Positions 10,122 through 18,065 of a DNA stretch of 64,000 nt are shown here, one piece after another. Position numbers and translations under genes: made by a program. Numbering within the stretch: the first letter of the stretch is position 1; each line of letters begins with the position of its first letter. Origin of the DNA: Modestobacter roseus (lineage in GTDB: Bacteria > Actinomycetota > Actinomycetes > Mycobacteriales > Geodermatophilaceae); contig NZ_VLKF01000001.1 in NCBI RefSeq assembly GCF_007994135.1, positions 3,720,001 to 3,784,000 of the forward strand, read 5' to 3'. Below the pieces are notes generated by a model. It searched no databases. It saw nothing but the letters and a program-made list of their open reading frames with translations, and had not been told where the DNA came from.

Positions 10122-11675
10122 CTGACCGTCGTCGCGGAGGGGCCCGCGCTGAGCGGGGCCGCCGTCCGCCGGGTCACCCGCCGGGCGACCGCCGCGCGGG
10201 CCGACACCAGCTGGGTCACCCTCGTCGGCGACGTCGTCGGCTGGCTGACCTCCCTCGGCATCCTCGTGGCGGTGGTCGGCGGCACCGTCTCCAGCCTGCG
10301 GGAGCAGATCGCCGCCCGGCCGGCGACCGGGACGGCGGTGCTGCCCGGTGCGGTCACCTCGCTGGTCGCCGCGGTGCTGGTGGTCGCCGGGCTGGCCTGG
10401 GTGCTGGCCCGGCTCGGCCCGGTGAGCGCGACCCCGGCGGCGGCCGCGTGGTGGCTGCCGCTGCCCGCCGACCGGCGCGGGCTGCTGCGCGGCGAGCTGG
10501 TCCGGGTGGTGCTGGTGTCGGCGACGGCGGCCGCGCTGGTCGTCGTCCCGGTGCTGCTCGCCGTGCCGGTCACCCCCGCGGCGGTGGACGTGCTGGTCGG
10601 GGTGGCGACCGCCGCCCTGCTCACCGCCGCCGGTGCCGGGCTGCTGGTGGTGCTCCAGGCGGCCGGGCGCGGACACCGGCTGCCGACCGTGGCGGGTGCG
10701 CTGGCGTGCGTCGCCGTGGTGGGCGCCGCGCTGACCGGGGCGGTGCTGGCCGCCGTCGACGCGGCGCCGGTCACCGGGTGGGCGGTGCAGCCGGCCGGGA
10801 CGCCGCTGGTGGGAGCCGCCGTCGTCGCCGCCGTGCTGGCCGTGCTCGCGGTGGTCGCCGCGGACCGCCGGCTGGACCGGCTGCGCGCCGGTGACCTGCG
10901 GGCCCGCGGGGAGATCGTGCAGTACGCGACCGCCTCGACGTTCTCCATGGACACCCGCGAGCTGGGCCGGGCGCTGGCCAGCTCCCCGCGGCCACCCCGG
11001 CGCGCGCGCCGGTGGCGGCGGGTGTCCGGTGCCCCGACCGCTGTGCTCGCCGCCGACCTCGCGGTGCTCACCCGCTCGCCGTGGCGCTGGGGGCAGCTGG
11101 CGGTGGGCGCGGCGCTGCCGGTGCTGGCCGCCCGCACGTCCGGACTGGGCGACCTGCCCGCGTTGGTCGCCGTGGCCGCCGTGCTGGGGTGGGCGCTGGC
11201 GGCGGTGGCGCTGGGCGAGCCCAGCCGGCGCGCGCAGGCCTCCCCGGCGCTGGACCGGGTGCTGCCGCTCTCGGCCGACGTCGTCGTCCGGCTGCGGGTG
11301 GTGGTGCCGCTGGTGGTGCTCGTCGGGGTGTGCGGGGTGTCCGGCGCGCTGATCGGCCAGGGCACCGGGGCGACGGCGGTGTGGGCCGGGCTGGGCGTCG
11401 CCGTCGCCCCGGCGTGGGCCGGTGCCGCGGTGCGCGGCGGGTACCGGCCGGAGCTGGACTGGTCGGGGCCGGTGGTGGCCACACCGATGGGCGCGGTGCC
11501 CACCGGGGTGGGGCAGACGCTGGTGCGCGGGCTCGACCTGGGCGTCGTCGGCACGGTGCCGTTCGGCCTCGCGCTGCTGGTCGGCACGCCGTCGGCGCTG
11601 TGGGTGCCGGCTCAGCTGGCCTGGGCGCTGGCGGTCGGCGCGCTCGCCGTCGGCACCGCCCGCCCGCGCGACTGA
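10122..11675 (+). CDS. ABC transporter permease, DUF6297-like
   Basis: A large membrane protein with about ten hydrophobic segments and a soluble arginine-rich loop in the middle (GRALASSPRPPRRARRWRR). The open frame begins just after the ATPase stop, but no ATG or GTG occurs until GTG 10266. The CTG at 10122, with GAGGG upstream, would include a coherent N-terminal amphipathic and membrane segment (VTLVGDVVGWLTSLGILVAV). I use it with low certainty; 10266 is the conservative start, giving 469 residues. It resembles actinobacterial permeases paired with a single small ATPase. The substrate is unknown. Confidence 0.72.
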   Translation: MTVVAEGPALSGAAVRRVTRRATAARADTSWVTLVGDVVGWLTSLGILVAVVGGTVSSLREQIAARPATGTAVLPGAVTSLVAAVLVVAGLAWVLARLGPVSATPAAAAWWLPLPADRRGLLRGELVRVVLVSATAAALVVVPVLLAVPVTPAAVDVLVGVATAALLTAAGAGLLVVLQAAGRGHRLPTVAGALACVAVVGAALTGAVLAAVDAAPVTGWAVQPAGTPLVGAAVVAAVLAVLAVVAADRRLDRLRAGDLRARGEIVQYATASTFSMDTRELGRALASSPRPPRRARRWRRVSGAPTAVLAADLAVLTRSPWRWGQLAVGAALPVLAARTSGLGDLPALVAVAAVLGWALAAVALGEPSRRAQASPALDRVLPLSADVVVRLRVVVPLVVLVGVCGVSGALIGQGTGATAVWAGLGVAVAPAWAGAAVRGGYRPELDWSGPVVATPMGAVPTGVGQTLVRGLDLGVVGTVPFGLALLVGTPSALWVPAQLAWALAVGALAVGTARPRD

Positions 11676-11731
11676 CGGCCACCCGGGTGTATGCACAGGA
11701 GGAACACCACCCGACTCGACGAGGAGATGCA

Positions 11732-12487
11732 GTGGCAGAGCAGCGGACGGCGATCATCACCGGAGCGGCGCGCGGGATCGGCGCGGCCATCGCGACACGG
11801 TTCGCGGCGGACGGCATGGCGGTGGCCGTGCTCGACCTGGACGAGGGCGCCTGCGCCGGCACGGTGGAGGCGATCACCTCCGCCGGGGGCCGGGCGCTCG
11901 CCGTCGGCGCGAACGTCGCCGACGAGGACTCGGTCACCGCTGCGGTCGACCGGGTGGCCGCCGAGCTGGGCGCCCCGACCGTGCTGGTGAACAACGCCGG
12001 GATCACCCGGGACAACCTGCTGTTCAAGATGAGCGTCGGCGACTGGGACGCGGTGCTCGGCGTGCACCTGCGCGGGGCGTTCCTGATGAGCCGCGCGGCG
12101 CAGAAGCACATGGTCGAGGCTCAGTGGGGCCGGATCGTGAACCTCTCCAGCGTCTCGGCGCTGGGCAACCGCGGGCAGGTCAACTACTCGGCCGCCAAGG
12201 CCGGCATGCAGGGGCTCACCAAGACCCTCGCGCTCGAGCTGGGCCGCTACAACGTCACCGCGAACGCGATCGCGCCCGGGTTCATCGAGACCGAGATGAC
12301 CGCGCAGACGGCCGAGCGGATCGGGGTGCCGTTCGAGGACTTCAAGGCGGGCGCGGCGAAGCAGATCCCGGTGCAGCGCGTCGGCCAGCCCGAGGACATC
12401 GCGCACACCGCCGCGTTCCTGGTCAGCGAGGGGGCGGGCTTCGTCTCCGGCCAGGTCATCTACGTCGCCGGTGGCCCCAAGGACTGA
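11732..12487 (+). CDS. fabG: 3-oxoacyl-ACP reductase-like SDR (FabG)
   Basis: A 251-residue classical short-chain dehydrogenase. TGAARGIG lies at residues 9-16, NNAGITRDN near 88, and the catalytic Ser-Tyr-Lys in LSSVSALGNRGQVNYSAAKAG. The wording NNAGITRDNLLFKM, NYSAAKAGMQGLTKTLALE and the C-terminal GQVIYVAGGP fit FabG of fatty-acid or polyester metabolism. The GTG start has a GAGGAG ribosome site six bases upstream. A large inverted repeat follows the gene. It stands alone, so its pathway is not set by context. Confidence 0.88.
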   Translation: MAEQRTAIITGAARGIGAAIATRFAADGMAVAVLDLDEGACAGTVEAITSAGGRALAVGANVADEDSVTAAVDRVAAELGAPTVLVNNAGITRDNLLFKMSVGDWDAVLGVHLRGAFLMSRAAQKHMVEAQWGRIVNLSSVSALGNRGQVNYSAAKAGMQGLTKTLALELGRYNVTANAIAPGFIETEMTAQTAERIGVPFEDFKAGAAKQIPVQRVGQPEDIAHTAAFLVSEGAGFVSGQVIYVAGGPKD

Positions 12488-12496
12488 CGCCGCCCG

Positions 12497-12593
12497 TGGG
12501 GTTTCGATCAGGTTCCCTGATCACCGGGCGTCCCCCTGCACCAACGTTCGTGCAGGGGGACGCCTTTCGATCAGGGCACCTGATCAAACCCGG
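12497..12593. terminator. long nested inverted repeat between convergent SDR genes
   Basis: Two arms of about 48 bases pair almost completely. The core is a perfect 14-bp stem (GCGTCCCCCTGCAC and its complement) around CAACGTTC. Each outer arm also carries its own small palindrome, GATCAGG-NNN-CCTGATC, so two alternative folds (one long cruciform or three hairpins) are possible. It fills nearly all of the gap between fabG and the convergent SDR and would end transcription from both sides. Confidence 0.7.
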
Positions 12594-12598
12594 GGGGC

Positions 12599-13378
12599 TC
12601 ACCCCGCGCGGCGGCCCGGACCGCCGTCGAGGCCGCGGCGGGCCATCGCGGCGGTCAACGACGTCCAGGCGCGGGTGGGCACCAGCCGGGCCGCCTTCAT
12701 CAGCACCGCCATCGGCAGCGGGAAGGCGATCTCGGCCCTGTCCCGGGCGATGCCGTCGGCGATGGTCCGCGCGGCGTCGTCGGCCTCGACCTTGAACGGC
12801 ATCGGGAACCGGTTCCGTTCGGTCATCCGGGTGGTGACGAACCCGGGGTTGACCGTCTGGACGACGACGCCGCGCGGGGCGAGCGACCCGCGCAGGCTCT
12901 CCAGCAGGCTGATCAGCGCGGCCTTGCCGGCGTTGTAGGCCTCCGAGCCGGGCACCCCGCGGTAGCCGGCCAGCGAGGCGACGCCGACGAGCCGGCCGCG
13001 CCCCTCGGCGAGCATCTGCGGGACGACGGCCTCGAAGGTGTGCACCGCGCCCATCACGTTGATCTGCAGGTGCTCGGCGAAGCGGTCGGACTCCCACGGT
13101 TCCACGTGGAACCCCGACCAGGTGCCGGCGTTGGCGACGACGACGTCGATGCCGCCCAGGGCCGCGCGCACTGCGGCGCCGGCGGCGACGGTGGCCGCCC
13201 GGTCGGTGACGTCGACCGGGACGACGGTCATCCGGCCCCCGGCAACCTCGGCCAGCTGATCGGCGTTGCGGGCGCTGATCGCCACCCGGGCGCCGCGGTC
13301 GGCCAGCTCCCGGGCGAGCGCCGCGCCGATGCCGGCCGATGCGCCGGTGACCCAGATCCGTGCTCCGTCGATCTCCAT
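12599..13378 (-). CDS. short-chain dehydrogenase/reductase
   Basis: A 259-residue SDR. It has the NAD(P) motif VTGASAGIGAA near residue 10, NAG in VVVANAGTWS, and the active site Ser in VASLAGYRGVPGSEAYNAGKAAL. The C-terminal region (FPMPFKVEADDAARTIADG, then PLPMAVLMKAARLVPTRAW) contains a hydrophobic helix. That is typical of SDRs acting on lipidic substrates at the membrane. The ATG start is clear. It is transcribed towards fabG and separated from it by the long inverted repeat. The substrate is unknown. Confidence 0.85.
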   Translation of the reverse strand: MEIDGARIWVTGASAGIGAALARELADRGARVAISARNADQLAEVAGGRMTVVPVDVTDRAATVAAGAAVRAALGGIDVVVANAGTWSGFHVEPWESDRFAEHLQINVMGAVHTFEAVVPQMLAEGRGRLVGVASLAGYRGVPGSEAYNAGKAALISLLESLRGSLAPRGVVVQTVNPGFVTTRMTERNRFPMPFKVEADDAARTIADGIARDRAEIAFPLPMAVLMKAARLVPTRAWTSLTAAMARRGLDGGPGRRAG

Positions 13379-13386
13379 GGCTCAGA

Positions 13387-14040
13387 TCATCCGGCGGCGG
13401 TCGTGACGGCGCGCGGCACCGGGACCGACCGGCCCGCGGTGGAGGCGAAGCCCAGCCAGGTGTGCCGGTTGCCGGCCCAGCACCAGCCGACCTTCGGGGC
13501 GTGCCGCCGTTCTCGCCCGTCCCGGCCGGTGCCGTTGCTCAGCCACAGCGCCGGGGTGCGGGTGTCCAGGCGGCCGTCGGGGCGGCGCAGCCGCGAACCG
13601 ATCGTCATGAAGCACCGGTTCCGTTCCAGCGCCGCGGGCTGCTGCAGCACCCAGTGCAGCCCCTCGGTCAGGGTGAGCGGGCTGCTGCCCCGCCCGGTGA
13701 TCGCCGGCAGCGCCTCGTCCGGGCTCCGGTTGGCCAGCTCGTCCCCCCGGTCGGGGGCGTGCACCAGGTGGATCGGTGCGTCCGGCACGGCGGCGGCGTC
13801 GATGGGCGTGAAGTCGTCGACGTCGGTCATGTCCGCGACCACGAACGCCGGACGGCCTTCACGCTGGACCAGCGGCACGAGCCGGGACGGCGGCAGCAGC
13901 TCGGGGTGGACGACGAGCAGGGCGCCGGCGGGGCCGTCGGCGGCGGCCGTGAGCGCGGCCGCGGACAGGCCGGTGAGCTCGGGCACGCCGAGGGCGATCA
14001 GCCGGGCGGCCTGGTCGGGGAGGGAGGGCAGGGGCAGCAC
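13387..14040 (-). CDS. DUF5701-family protein
   Basis: A 217-residue soluble protein beginning with GTG at 14040, which has an AGGAGG site four bases upstream. Longer readings have no such support. The start VLPLPSLPDQAARLIALGVPEL, the middle FVVADMTDVDDFTPIDAAAV, and the C-terminal part rich in Trp and aromatic residues (KVGWCWAGNRHTWLGFAS) match what I recall of DUF5701, an actinobacterial family without known function. It lies 8 bases upstream of the SDR on the same strand and may be its operon partner. Confidence 0.75.
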   Translation of the reverse strand: MLPLPSLPDQAARLIALGVPELTGLSAAALTAAADGPAGALLVVHPELLPPSRLVPLVQREGRPAFVVADMTDVDDFTPIDAAAVPDAPIHLVHAPDRGDELANRSPDEALPAITGRGSSPLTLTEGLHWVLQQPAALERNRCFMTIGSRLRRPDGRLDTRTPALWLSNGTGRDGRERRHAPKVGWCWAGNRHTWLGFASTAGRSVPVPRAVTTAAG

Positions 14041-14113
14041 GGGACCTCCTGGGACGAGCGGGGGTCCGGGGGCAACGAGCGCCGGCCCCGTGCGGTTCCG
14101 GGATGATCGCGGC

Positions 14114-14593
14114 ATGGCCCGCAAGCAGCAGCCCCGCCGGTCCGCCCCGCCGTCCCCGGGGGTCGGGCACGGCGAGTTCGTGATGTACCCGGGCACCCGC
14201 GCCGAGGTCTACGACCTGCTGGAGCGGCTGTCCGCGGCCGCGGGCGACTCACCGGACGCCGGGACACCGGGGCTGAGCCTGGACCGCACCCGGCTGGTGG
14301 TCCGCTGGTTCGGCGAGGTGCCGGCCGCCGTCCAGCGGGTGGTCGACTCCGCGGGTGAGGGGCTGACGGTCACCGTCGTCCCGACCGAGTTCCGCCCCGG
14401 TGACCTGCGGGCCGAGGCGGCGCGGATCGCGGCCGAGCACGCCCCCGTCGTCCAGGCGGCCATTGCGCGTCCGGAAGCCGACGGCGTCGAGGTGCTGGTC
14501 GCGCCGGACGCGGGCGACCCGGCCGCCGTGGTCGCCGCGGCCGGGGTCACCAGTGCGTTCCCGCTCTTCGCCGAGGTGGGCGAGGCCGGCTGA
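14114..14593 (+). CDS. hypothetical protein, paralogue of the lipoprotein at 14907
   Basis: A 159-residue protein with a basic N-terminus and no signal peptide. Its body (VYDLLERLSAAAGDSPD, RTRLVVRWFGEVPAAVQ, FRPGDLRAEAARI and the end GVTSAFPLFAEVGEAG) repeats, block by block, the body of the lipoprotein two genes on. So one is a cytoplasmic and the other an exported version of the same domain. A GATGAT hexamer six bases before the ATG, with no ribosome site, suggests a leaderless message. I do not recognise the family. Confidence 0.75.
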   Translation: MARKQQPRRSAPPSPGVGHGEFVMYPGTRAEVYDLLERLSAAAGDSPDAGTPGLSLDRTRLVVRWFGEVPAAVQRVVDSAGEGLTVTVVPTEFRPGDLRAEAARIAAEHAPVVQAAIARPEADGVEVLVAPDAGDPAAVVAAAGVTSAFPLFAEVGEAG

Positions 14594-14595
14594 CC

Positions 14596-14820
14596 TCAGC
14601 GCTTCGGGTGGTTGCGCCGGCTCCAGCTGCTCCAGCTGACGTCCTGGTTGTACGGGTTGCCCAGGATCTCGGCGTCCCGCCGGCTCTCCCGCGCCTGCCA
14701 GGCGACGTCGGCGCCGGAGCTGATCCGCGCGCCGCGGCGCCGGCCGGCCCGGTCCATCAGCCAGGCCACCAGCAGCAGCCCGGCCAGCACGAGCCCCATG
14801 ACCAGCCAGAAGACGCCCAT
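14596..14820 (-). CDS. small single-span membrane protein
   Basis: A 74-residue protein from the ATG at 14820. One hydrophobic helix (VFWLVMGLVLAGLLLVAWLM) at residues 3-22 is followed by a basic segment DRAGRRRG and a polar tail with three Trp residues. The tail ends in SWSSWSRRNHPKR. It lies on the opposite strand between the two paralogous genes and ends two bases from the first of them. No function can be assigned. Its codon use and the conserved-looking tail make it likely to be real. Confidence 0.65.
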   Translation of the reverse strand: MGVFWLVMGLVLAGLLLVAWLMDRAGRRRGARISSGADVAWQARESRRDAEILGNPYNQDVSWSSWSRRNHPKR

Positions 14821-14906
14821 GGCGCATCGTGGCACATCCGGACGATCGGGTCCGGTCTACGGCGCGAGGTCTGGACCGAGAGTGTCCGGATCGCCATGAT
14901 CACGGC

Positions 14907-15578
14907 ATGCCACCTCGCCGTCCCCGGCCGGTCGCCATGTCCCTGGCCGTCGCGGCGATGGCGCTGGCCGGGTGCGCGGACGCCCCGGGGACGCCGCAGT
15001 CGCCCGGTGACCCGTCCGTGCCACCGGGCCTGGTGTTGGTCGAGCCGATGCCGGAGGAGCCGCCCGCCCTCCCCGAGACGCTGCCGCCGGAGCTGCTGGA
15101 GGAGCTGGCCCTACCGCCGGTGTCGATGGACGTGTACGGGCTCATCGAGCGGGTGCGCGCCGCGGCCGGGAACTCCCCGGACTTCGGGGACGTGGAGATC
15201 GGCCGGGACCGCACCCAGCTGATCGTCCGGTGGCACGGCCGGCTCCCGGCAGCGGTGCAGGCCGTGGTCGACGACCCCGGTGTCCCGGAGATCGAGGTCG
15301 TGGTCGAGCAGACGCGCTTCCCGGTCGGTGAGCTGCGCGCCGAGGCCAGCAGGCTGATCGGCGCGCACCCCGACCTGATCGCCGGCATCGGCGCACGCCC
15401 GGCCGGGGACGGTCTCGACGTCCTGGTCCGCACCTCGGCGGTCGACGCCGCCGGCGGCGCGGACGAGGCCCTGGCGCGCGGGGGCGTGACCAGTCGCTTC
15501 CCGCTGTTCGCCGAGGCCGGGGAGATCGTCCCCGGCCTGACGCCCCTGCGGGGACGTCAGGCGGCCGCGGGGCCGTAG
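14907..15578 (+). CDS. lipoprotein, paralogue of the protein at 14114
   Basis: A 223-residue predicted lipoprotein. A basic start (PPRRPRP), the hydrophobic stretch [14 protein letters not shown] with lipobox Cys near residue 22, then a Pro-rich linker and a domain homologous to the upstream paralogue ([65 protein letters not shown]). The sequence just before its ATG (ATGATCACGGCATG) nearly repeats that before the paralogue. The 3' end overlaps the convergent reductase gene by 22 bases. Function unknown. Confidence 0.78.
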   Translation: MPPRRPRPVAMSLAVAAMALAGCADAPGTPQSPGDPSVPPGLVLVEPMPEEPPALPETLPPELLEELALPPVSMDVYGLIERVRAAAGNSPDFGDVEIGRDRTQLIVRWHGRLPAAVQAVVDDPGVPEIEVVVEQTRFPVGELRAEASRLIGAHPDLIAGIGARPAGDGLDVLVRTSAVDAAGGADEALARGGVTSRFPLFAEAGEIVPGLTPLRGRQAAAGP

Positions 15579-16108
15579 GTCAGGTGGACGACGCCGTTGC
15601 TCAGCGGTTCAGCTCCCAGCAGGGCCAGCGGCTGCGCGGTGCCCTCGGCGAAGAGCCGGATGCCGGTACCGACGGCGAGCGGGTAGACGTAGAGGTGCAG
15701 CTCGTCGACCAGCCCGTCGGCGAGCAGTGCGCGTACCAGGGTGGCGCTGCCGCTGACGTACAGGTCGCCGACCTCGTCCTTGAGCGCGCAGACCCGGTCG
15801 GCGTCGTAGCCGCCCAGCACGGTCGAGTTCCGCCAGACCGACCCGGTGTCGGTCAGCGTCGAGGTCACCACGTACTTGGTGGTGTCGTTGAAGAAGGGGG
15901 CGCCTTCGTCGTCCTCGACGGTGCGGGTGGACCAGGCGGGCGCGAACATCTCGAAGGTGGTGCGGCCGAGCAGGATGCCCCGCGCCGGGGCGGTCAGCGC
16001 ACCGATGGAGGCGGCCAGGTCGTCGGGGAACCCGTAGTCCATCGTCCACATCGGTGCGTCGACGACGCCGTCGACGGTGGTGAACTCGTGCACGCGCAGT
16101 GCGCCCAT
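15557..16108 (-). CDS. dihydrofolate reductase-family protein (RibD C-terminal-like)
   Basis: A 183-residue protein starting at ATG 16108 with GAGGGG about eight bases upstream. It has the fold signatures of the RibD/DHFR-like NADPH reductases seen widely in actinobacteria. These are an early [35 protein letters not shown], the nucleotide-binding [15 protein letters not shown] and [15 protein letters not shown]. Such stand-alone proteins are usually annotated as deaminase/reductase family; the true substrate is unknown. It is convergent with the lipoprotein gene. Confidence 0.85.
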   Translation of the reverse strand: MGALRVHEFTTVDGVVDAPMWTMDYGFPDDLAASIGALTAPARGILLGRTTFEMFAPAWSTRTVEDDEGAPFFNDTTKYVVTSTLTDTGSVWRNSTVLGGYDADRVCALKDEVGDLYVSGSATLVRALLADGLVDELHLYVYPLAVGTGIRLFAEGTAQPLALLGAEPLSNGVVHLTYGPAAA

Positions 16109-16426
16109 GGTGCTGCCCCTCGCTCGTCGCCCGGTCGGTCGCCGGATGCTGTCACGGGGAGGACGCCGCCACGCCACCGAACTCATCGGTGCCAGCCAGC
16201 GCGAGGCCGACCAGCGTCAGGGGTCGACAAGGCGGCCGCGCCGTGCGGTGGCCCACCTTTCCTCTTCGGACGGGGACGACACGCAACCCGGTTGGGCGCG
16301 ACGCGGATCCGTGCTCCGCATGCTCTCCCTGCAGATCCGGCACGGCCTTCCCCGCCCCCGCTCCGCCCATCACCGACGAGTCGGCACCGGGCGGAGGTGC
16401 CGACCCCCGACAGGAGAACCAGGTCC
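16109..16426. other. intergenic region upstream of the first chemoreceptor
   Basis: This 318-base divergent gap has no convincing reading frame. An AGGAGA ribosome site sits ten bases before the receptor ATG. I see no clear sigma-28-type promoter, palindrome or RNA element. Short pyrimidine-rich patches (ACCTTTCCTCTTC near 16255) are the only compositional change. Confidence 0.5.
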
Positions 16427-18022
16427 ATGCGATCCGCCGCCACACCCGTCACCCGTCGCTGGTTCGCCGATCGCTCGGTCCGGGGGAAGATCCTCCTCGC
16501 GGTCGGTCTGGCGGCGTTGACCGCAGCGCTGGTCGGCGTTCTGGCCGTCAGCCGTCTCGGTGAACTCCGGGACGCGCGCGAGGCGGAGCTCAGCACGTCG
16601 CTGCCGTACATGAACGCGCTGGACGACATCGGCCTGACCGCGAAGGCCACCGCGAACGACGAACGTGGCTACCTGCTCACCGGGGACGAGGAGTTCCGCG
16701 CGGAGGTCCAGGAGCGGCTGGAGAAGATCGGCGGCCTCTTCGACGTCGCGCGAGGTGCCGCGGCCACGTCCGACGAGCTCGCCACCCTCGGTGAGCTGCA
16801 GGACGGCGTCGACGCGTGGTCGGCCAGCATCGAGGCCGAGTTCGCGCTGCTGGCCACCGATCGCGGCGCCGCCGTCACGCTGGCGATGGGGGAGACCCGG
16901 GACCTCCGGAAGTCCTACGAGGAGGCTCTGGCCGTCGCCAAGGACGAGGCGGAGGCCGTGCTGACCGAGGGGGCGGGCTACGGCGAGGTCGTCTCCTCGG
17001 CGACCCGCACCCTGGTCGTCGTCTGCGTGATCGGTGTGCTCCTCGCCTGCCTGGCCGGACTGGTCGTCGCGGGTGCGGTCACCCGTGGGCTCCAGCAGCT
17101 GCGGCGGGTCGCTGCAGCGATGGCCGCCGGCGACCTGACCGCCCAGACGGGCATCACCCAGCGCGACGAGGTCGGTGCCACGGCAGCCGCCGTCGACGGG
17201 GCGGTGCTCAGCCTGCGCACGCTGGTGACGTCCGTGGCCGGTTCGGCCGGTGCGGTGGCGGCGTCGTCGGAGGAGCTGAGCGCGTCGTCGGCGCAGATCT
17301 CGGCGTCGGCGGAGGAGACCTCGGCGCAGTCGGGTGTGGTGTCGGGGGCGGCGGAGGAGGTCTCCCGGAGCGTGGCGACCGTGGCTGCGGGTGCGGATGA
17401 GATGGGTTCGGCGATCCGGGAGATCAGCCAGAACGTCAACGACGCCACCCGGGTGGCGGCGCAGGCGGTGAGCGAGGCGCGGTCGACGACGGAGACGATC
17501 GAGAAGCTGGGCGCGAGCTCGCAGGAGATCGGTGCGGTGGTGAAGGCCATCACGAGCATCGCGGAGCAGACGAATCTGCTGGCGCTGAACGCGACGATCG
17601 AGGCGGCGCGGGCCGGTGAGGCGGGCAAGGGCTTCGCGGTGGTGGCGAACGAGGTGAAGGAGCTGGCGCAGGAGACGGCCCGGGCGACGGAGGACATCGC
17701 GCGTCGGGTGGAGGCGATCCAGGGCGACACCTCGGGTGCGGTGGCGGCGATCGGCCGGATCAGCGAGGTCATCGGCAGCATCAACGACTTCCAGCTGACG
17801 ATCGCCAGCGCGGTGGAGGAGCAGACGGCCACCACCAACGAGATGTCGCGGTCGATCCAGGAGGCTGCCGGCGGGAGCACCGAGATCGCCCGGAACATCA
17901 CCGGGGTGTCCGCGGCGGCGGGCTCGACGAACCAGGCGCTGGGGCAGACCCGGCAGGCGGTCGACGAGCTGTCCCGGATGGCCAGCGACCTGCGCGCCAC
18001 GGTGGGCCGCTTCACCTGGTGA
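16427..18022 (+). CDS. methyl-accepting chemotaxis protein, four-helix-bundle sensor
   Basis: A 531-residue receptor. The first membrane helix lies near residues 21-42 ([20 protein letters not shown]). An all-helical periplasmic domain of about 150 residues follows, with [14 protein letters not shown] typical of CHASE3-like or four-helix-bundle sensors. Then come a second helix near 193-220, a HAMP domain (GDLTAQTG), and the signalling hairpin with [24 protein letters not shown] at its tip. It has no C-terminal CheR-tether pentapeptide and ends in GRFTW. No che genes are nearby. Its tip region is nearly identical in DNA to two other receptors in the window. Confidence 0.95.
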   Translation: MRSAATPVTRRWFADRSVRGKILLAVGLAALTAALVGVLAVSRLGELRDAREAELSTSLPYMNALDDIGLTAKATANDERGYLLTGDEEFRAEVQERLEKIGGLFDVARGAAATSDELATLGELQDGVDAWSASIEAEFALLATDRGAAVTLAMGETRDLRKSYEEALAVAKDEAEAVLTEGAGYGEVVSSATRTLVVVCVIGVLLACLAGLVVAGAVTRGLQQLRRVAAAMAAGDLTAQTGITQRDEVGATAAAVDGAVLSLRTLVTSVAGSAGAVAASSEELSASSAQISASAEETSAQSGVVSGAAEEVSRSVATVAAGADEMGSAIREISQNVNDATRVAAQAVSEARSTTETIEKLGASSQEIGAVVKAITSIAEQTNLLALNATIEAARAGEAGKGFAVVANEVKELAQETARATEDIARRVEAIQGDTSGAVAAIGRISEVIGSINDFQLTIASAVEEQTATTNEMSRSIQEAAGGSTEIARNITGVSAAAGSTNQALGQTRQAVDELSRMASDLRATVGRFTW

Positions 18023-18029
18023 CGACGGT

Positions 18030-18063
18030 CCTCGGCCGGCCTGCACTCGCGGGCCGGCCGAGG
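18030..18063. terminator. hairpin terminator after the chemoreceptor
   Basis: CCTCGGCCGGCC and GGCCGGCCGAGG form a perfect 12-bp stem with a 10-base loop. They fill the gap between the receptor stop and the convergent mntH stop, so the hairpin can serve both. Confidence 0.7.
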
Positions 18064-18065
18064 CG

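Noticed and set aside
9015-11696. An 893-residue minus-strand frame over the ABC transporter genes
   Set aside because: Its translation is repetitive Gln/Arg/His/Gly without domains, while the plus strand encodes clear TenA, ATPase and permease proteins.
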